Part shown: piece after piece, positions 60,893-64,000 of the stretch
Numbering within the stretch: position 1 is the stretch's first letter
Layout of the letters: every line of letters begins with the position of its first letter
From: Monosiga brevicollis MX1
Taxonomy: Eukaryota; Opisthokonta; Choanoflagellata; Craspedida; Salpingoecidae
Length of the DNA stretch: 64,000 nucleotides
Assembly (NCBI RefSeq): GCF_000002865.3
Contig: NW_001865072.1
Location: 334,655-398,654, forward strand
Direction: 5' to 3'
The notes under the pieces: model-generated
Told to the model about the DNA's origin: nothing
Seen by the model: the letters and a program-made list of their open reading frames with translations, nothing else
The model's database searches: none
Position numbers and translations under genes: made by a program

Positions 60893-62379
60893 ATGGCCAA
60901 CCCCGTCGTGCCCGCCAACATCCCGCCCCCTGATGACCCGTGCGTAGCGCTTTCAGCCCACAACACATGTTGTTGTTTTTCGCCCCATGCTGTCCTTGGC
61001 TCCTCCTCGTGCCCGTTCACCGGCTTTGGGCCAGGCGAAGATCCAAGGTCAAGCCTCGACTGCCAAAATCGCGCATCCTCATCCTCACGGCATTTTCCAA
61101 TGACATTCATCCTTGGTCGCAGGAATCGGATCAACATTATCATCGTTGGCGATGCTGGTGAGTGTCCCTGTGTGCCCCTTGCCCTGGCCACAAAGGCACC
61201 GAGCTGAGCTCTTCACATCTGATGAATCGATGCGGGTCTGACCCTTGCCTCTGCTTTGCTGTCTCCTCCTGCTCTCCGCTTCTTCCTCTCTCGGTCCAGG
61301 CGTGGGCAAGACCTCCTTTGCCATTCGCTACGTCAACGAGACCTTTGAGCAAACGACCCTTAATGCGAACCAGGAAATGGTGCGGCCTTGACTTTGATCA
61401 ACCTGGTTCTGTGCACCTGCTCAAGTAACTCATGACCATCTCCGTCCGTTGTAGTTTATCAAGCCCATGACCGTAGATGGACAGGAGCGCACTCTCTTGT
61501 TGTGGGACACGGTTGGCCAGGAGCGCTTCCGGTGCGTTGCCAGACCTGAGAGCGAGCTGCTTTGTATTTGGGGGACCCGGAAGAATGATGGCCAAATGCT
61601 TTTGCTTGGTCCGGCCACTCACGCCTTCCGTGTTCCTCCTCCCTTTGTTCGGGTCTCTCCTTGCCCCCGGGCGTTAACCTCGAGCAGAACCATCACAGCC
61701 GGGTTTTACCGGCAAGCACACATCGCCTTGGTGATGTACGCTGTTGATTCACCGGTTGGTTCTTGCCGCCCGCTTGCCCGCTTGCCCGCTTTCCTTTCAC
61801 ATTTACTCGGCTTTTCCCCCCACGCTGGTGCCGTGCATGCCGCACTGGATCGCCCATGCCTATGCGCCTGATATCTTACCCCCTTCAATTCTTCGGGCCA
61901 ACGGCCCTGCTGGTCCGAAACAATAGGACTCGTTTCACACCGCGCGCCAATGGCACGATGAAGTCAAGAATTTTGGCGACAGCGGCGTTTGTGTCGTCTT
62001 GGTGGGCAACAAGACCGACCTGCCGCGTCTCGTATCCACAGAGGAGGGCAGTGCATTGGCCAAGGACCTACAAGTGGCCTTTTGTGAAGTCTCAGCTAAA
62101 ACAGGCGACTCCGTGGACGCAGCTCTCAAAGCTGTTTTGCCGGGCGTCCTCAGGTAAGCGGCATCCTCTTTATGCCTGCATGTCTGTGGGAGCTGGATGA
62201 GCCACCCTCTCTTGGCTGTGGATCGTGTTGGTTTCTGTTGCCTCATGCCTTGCCCGGTCCTTCGACTGCTCTGGTGCATTGGCAGCCGGCGCCCAAAACA
62301 GAAAGCCGGTGGTGCTGTTTCGATAAAGAAGCAGAGTGCATCGCGTGGTAGTGCGCGCAGCCTCTGCACGGTTCTGTGA
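60893..62379 (+). CDS. Rab/Ras-type small GTPase ending in CaaX box CTVL
   Basis: Exon 1 (60893-60939) encodes MANPVVPANIPPPDD. The next exon (from 61123) gives NRINIIIVGDA, then GVGKTSFAIRY completes the P-loop across an intron. MTVDGQERTLLLWDTVGQERF carries switch II with DTVGQE instead of the usual DTAGQE. TITAGFYRQAHIALVMYAVD is the Rab-type helix 2 and strand 4. WHDEVKNFGDSG, VLVGNKTDL (NKxD) and CEVSAKTG (SAK) complete the G-domain. The last exon (62287-62379) is basic and Ser-rich and ends SLCTVL, a geranylgeranyl-type CaaX sequence. An alternative frame of the last exon would give WCCFD, but only the CTVL frame fits the phase of the upstream donor. Switch I (FEQTTLNANQEM) is unlike canonical Rab TIGVEF, so the effector set is unpredictable. 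Confidence 0.87.
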
Positions 62380-62773
62380 ACCCTGCCCTTTCCACCCGCT
62401 CCCGATTTACGTTTGCGCCATTTGGGCTTTGAGCGCACTGCAACACTTGCTATCACCCTCAAAACTTGTTCTCCGTGCTGTATCTTGTCTGTTTTTCTCG
62501 CTATGCGCCAGTCATGTGCGTCGTGCTCCCCCAATCAATCATACCAATGCCTGCCCAGCCGTGTCAAGAGGTCAGATTCCTTATGAAGAGAGAGAGAGAT
62601 GAACAGAGAGATCTAGAAATCCTTGTCATTGTCAGAAAATCGCCAACCAACGGCAGAAAACGGTCGTGTGTGTGTGTGTGTGTGTGTTTTTGCGCTGGCG
62701 CGCGACCCGTGCCTGTGGCGCCGATGTTGGGCGGCACTTTGGGAGCAGAGGACACCGCAGATGTGTCGATGCG
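62380..62773. other. Upstream region of CDT1-like gene with (GA)n and (TG)n
   Basis: (GA)n at about 62586-62601 and (TG)n at 62669-62687, both on the sense strand of the downstream gene. No exon was recognised, although a 5' exon spliced to the acceptor-like ccgcag at about 62755-62760 is possible. Confidence 0.55.
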
Positions 62774-64000
62774 ATGGAGCTGAGCATAAAGCCTGCCAAG
62801 CAACTGGCTCTGCCCTCGAGCTATGAGCAGCTCTTGGAGACGTATCGTACACTTGATAAGGTCGGGCTGCCTCTCATCACGTTTGCCTGCCTCTGCTGGC
62901 TCAGTTCCAGGCGCTAAAAAATTGCAAAGTCTTAAGGCTCATCATGCACTCCAAACCTCATCACCTTAGACATGGGTGTTCTTGGCTCGGCAAAAGATTC
63001 CGCGCTCTCTTAGCACGCTGACCCAGGCTGCAGGCGTCAACCAGGATGACGTCATGCGCCTCGCTGCGGGTGTGTCCCCATTTGTTTGACTGTGACCGGT
63101 GTCATCTGCTGGCTTGCATGCACAAAACCTGCTCATTGACATCTCTTCCGCTTCAGTGGCACCAGACATTGTCAAAGTGTCATGGCTTCAAACCATCCGC
63201 AACGACGCCGATGATCTCTTTGCCAAGCGTCATGTCGACGAGCCCGTGGCCCGCCAAGTGCGATCCCGGTTTGGCTTTTTGACGACCTCTACCGGCTGTT
63301 TTGTGGCCGCCCACTCATGCTTGCTCTTTGGGGGATGGGGCGTGTTTAATGCTAGCGCTTTCTGCAAGTGGTCCTCGATGGCAAACCCGCTACTACGGCC
63401 AGTGCAGCGCGTCGTCGGGCGGATATGCTCCGTCAACGACTGCAACGACATGTTCTGCACCAACTGAACGAATGCCTTGGTCACACCCACCCACTTCCTG
63501 GTACGTGCGTGACCCATTGCCGACCACAACCAATCTGGCTCGATGCGCTCGGCCTTGTGCAGTGCCTCACGACACACGTGCTGTGCAGCCCGGAAAACAT
63601 TGGCCGCTTGGCCCGAGCCTTGGTTGAGCAAGCTGCCTTCGCTTCCCTTGCCATCGCCCCTGCCCCTACCGACCGAGGTTAGGTTGTGGTCCGTCACCCC
63701 TCGCAAGTTTTGGGCTGTTTCGTTTCACTCCTTACCTCCCCAGGTCGAGCACTAACCCTTTTATCTGGACTGCGTGCCAGCCGGGTGCTGAGGCGCCCAT
63801 TCATAGAGATCCACGCCACAGGTACTACATCAACTATACGGGAGAAGCAAGCAGCGAGCCGATGACCCACGCTCAATTTGACCCGCAGGTACTCAGTATC
63901 GGCAGACCCCCGAATGCAGCCCCAAACCATTTGATGATACTCGCCATCGAGAACTGACCGACCAACTGCCTGTGGCCTGGCTCGACGTAGAAAACATTGG
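62774..64000 (+). CDS. CDT1: Probable replication licensing factor CDT1, 5' part (runs off window)
   Basis: Spliced coding segments: MELSIKPAKQLALPSSYEQL then LETYRTLDK, resembling CDT1 LxLPxKYxxLxxxFxSLD at the start of the geminin-binding winged helix. ARQKIPRSLSTLTQAAGVNQ and VAPDIVKVSWLQTIRND resemble the helix and 'QIKxVxPEAY' part. RRRADMLRQRLQRHVLHQLN resembles the RR-F-L-V-H linker after the domain. YINYTGEASSEP and RELTDQLPVAWLDVENIG are near the right edge. CDT1 loads MCM2-7 onto origins and is destroyed or bound by geminin in S phase. The match rests on pattern, not long identity. The start at 62774 leaves no N-terminal PIP degron, so an upstream exon is possible. The gene is incomplete at position 64000. 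Confidence 0.5.

Noticed and set aside
62761-62773. Alternative ATG at 62761 for the CDT1-like gene
   Set aside because: It is out of frame with the LALPSSYEQL exon.

Overview
This window is eukaryotic nuclear DNA from a compact, intron-rich, GC-rich genome. The protein set (PDK1-like kinase, PH-PH-MyTH4-FERM protein, ependymin-related protein, HEATR5, the dynein-assembly factor WDR92, two Rab-type GTPases) and the short introns of roughly 50-250 bp fit a flagellated close relative of animals. A choanoflagellate of the Monosiga brevicollis type is the best guess. That is an inference from gene content, because no species marker is present. I see no virus-derived element, transposon, CRISPR array or tRNA.

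Layout, left to right: 3' end of gephyrin/CNX1 (+); ependymin-related (-); HEATR5 (+, 8.7 kb); J-domain-like ORF (-); PDK1-like kinase (+); RPS27 (-); PLEKHH/MAX-1-like PH-PH-MyTH4-FERM (+); Golgi-type sulfotransferase (-); long coiled-coil membrane protein (+), perhaps continuing into a further unrecognised coding block (+); 3-mercaptopyruvate sulfurtransferase (-); a gene-poor 3 kb; an unrecognised low-complexity protein (+); YEATS4/GAS41 (+); an unrecognised spliced gene (-); a glycosyltransferase split by one in-frame TGA (-); PSMC5/Rpt6 (-); SAE1 (+); SNX5/6 (-); EXO1 (+); WDR92/DNAAF10 (-); a Rab-like GTPase with no prenylation cysteine (-); a 302-base assembly gap; a Rab/Ras GTPase ending in CTVL (+); a probable CDT1 (+) that runs off the right edge.

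The genes are unrelated housekeeping and signalling genes, not an operon or pathway cluster. Most were placed by matching exon translations to remembered family sequences. Splice sites were checked for GT/AG and phase only where exact exon ends are quoted; other internal boundaries are approximate.

The most notable non-gene signals are (GA)n/(CT)n tracts between the start codons of nearly every divergent gene pair, TG microsatellites that lie on the sense strand of introns or leaders, and a perfect 16-bp inverted repeat upstream of the PLEKHH-like gene. The most notable coding anomaly is a TGA directly followed in frame by ATG at 41775-41780, inside what otherwise reads as one type II glycosyltransferase.
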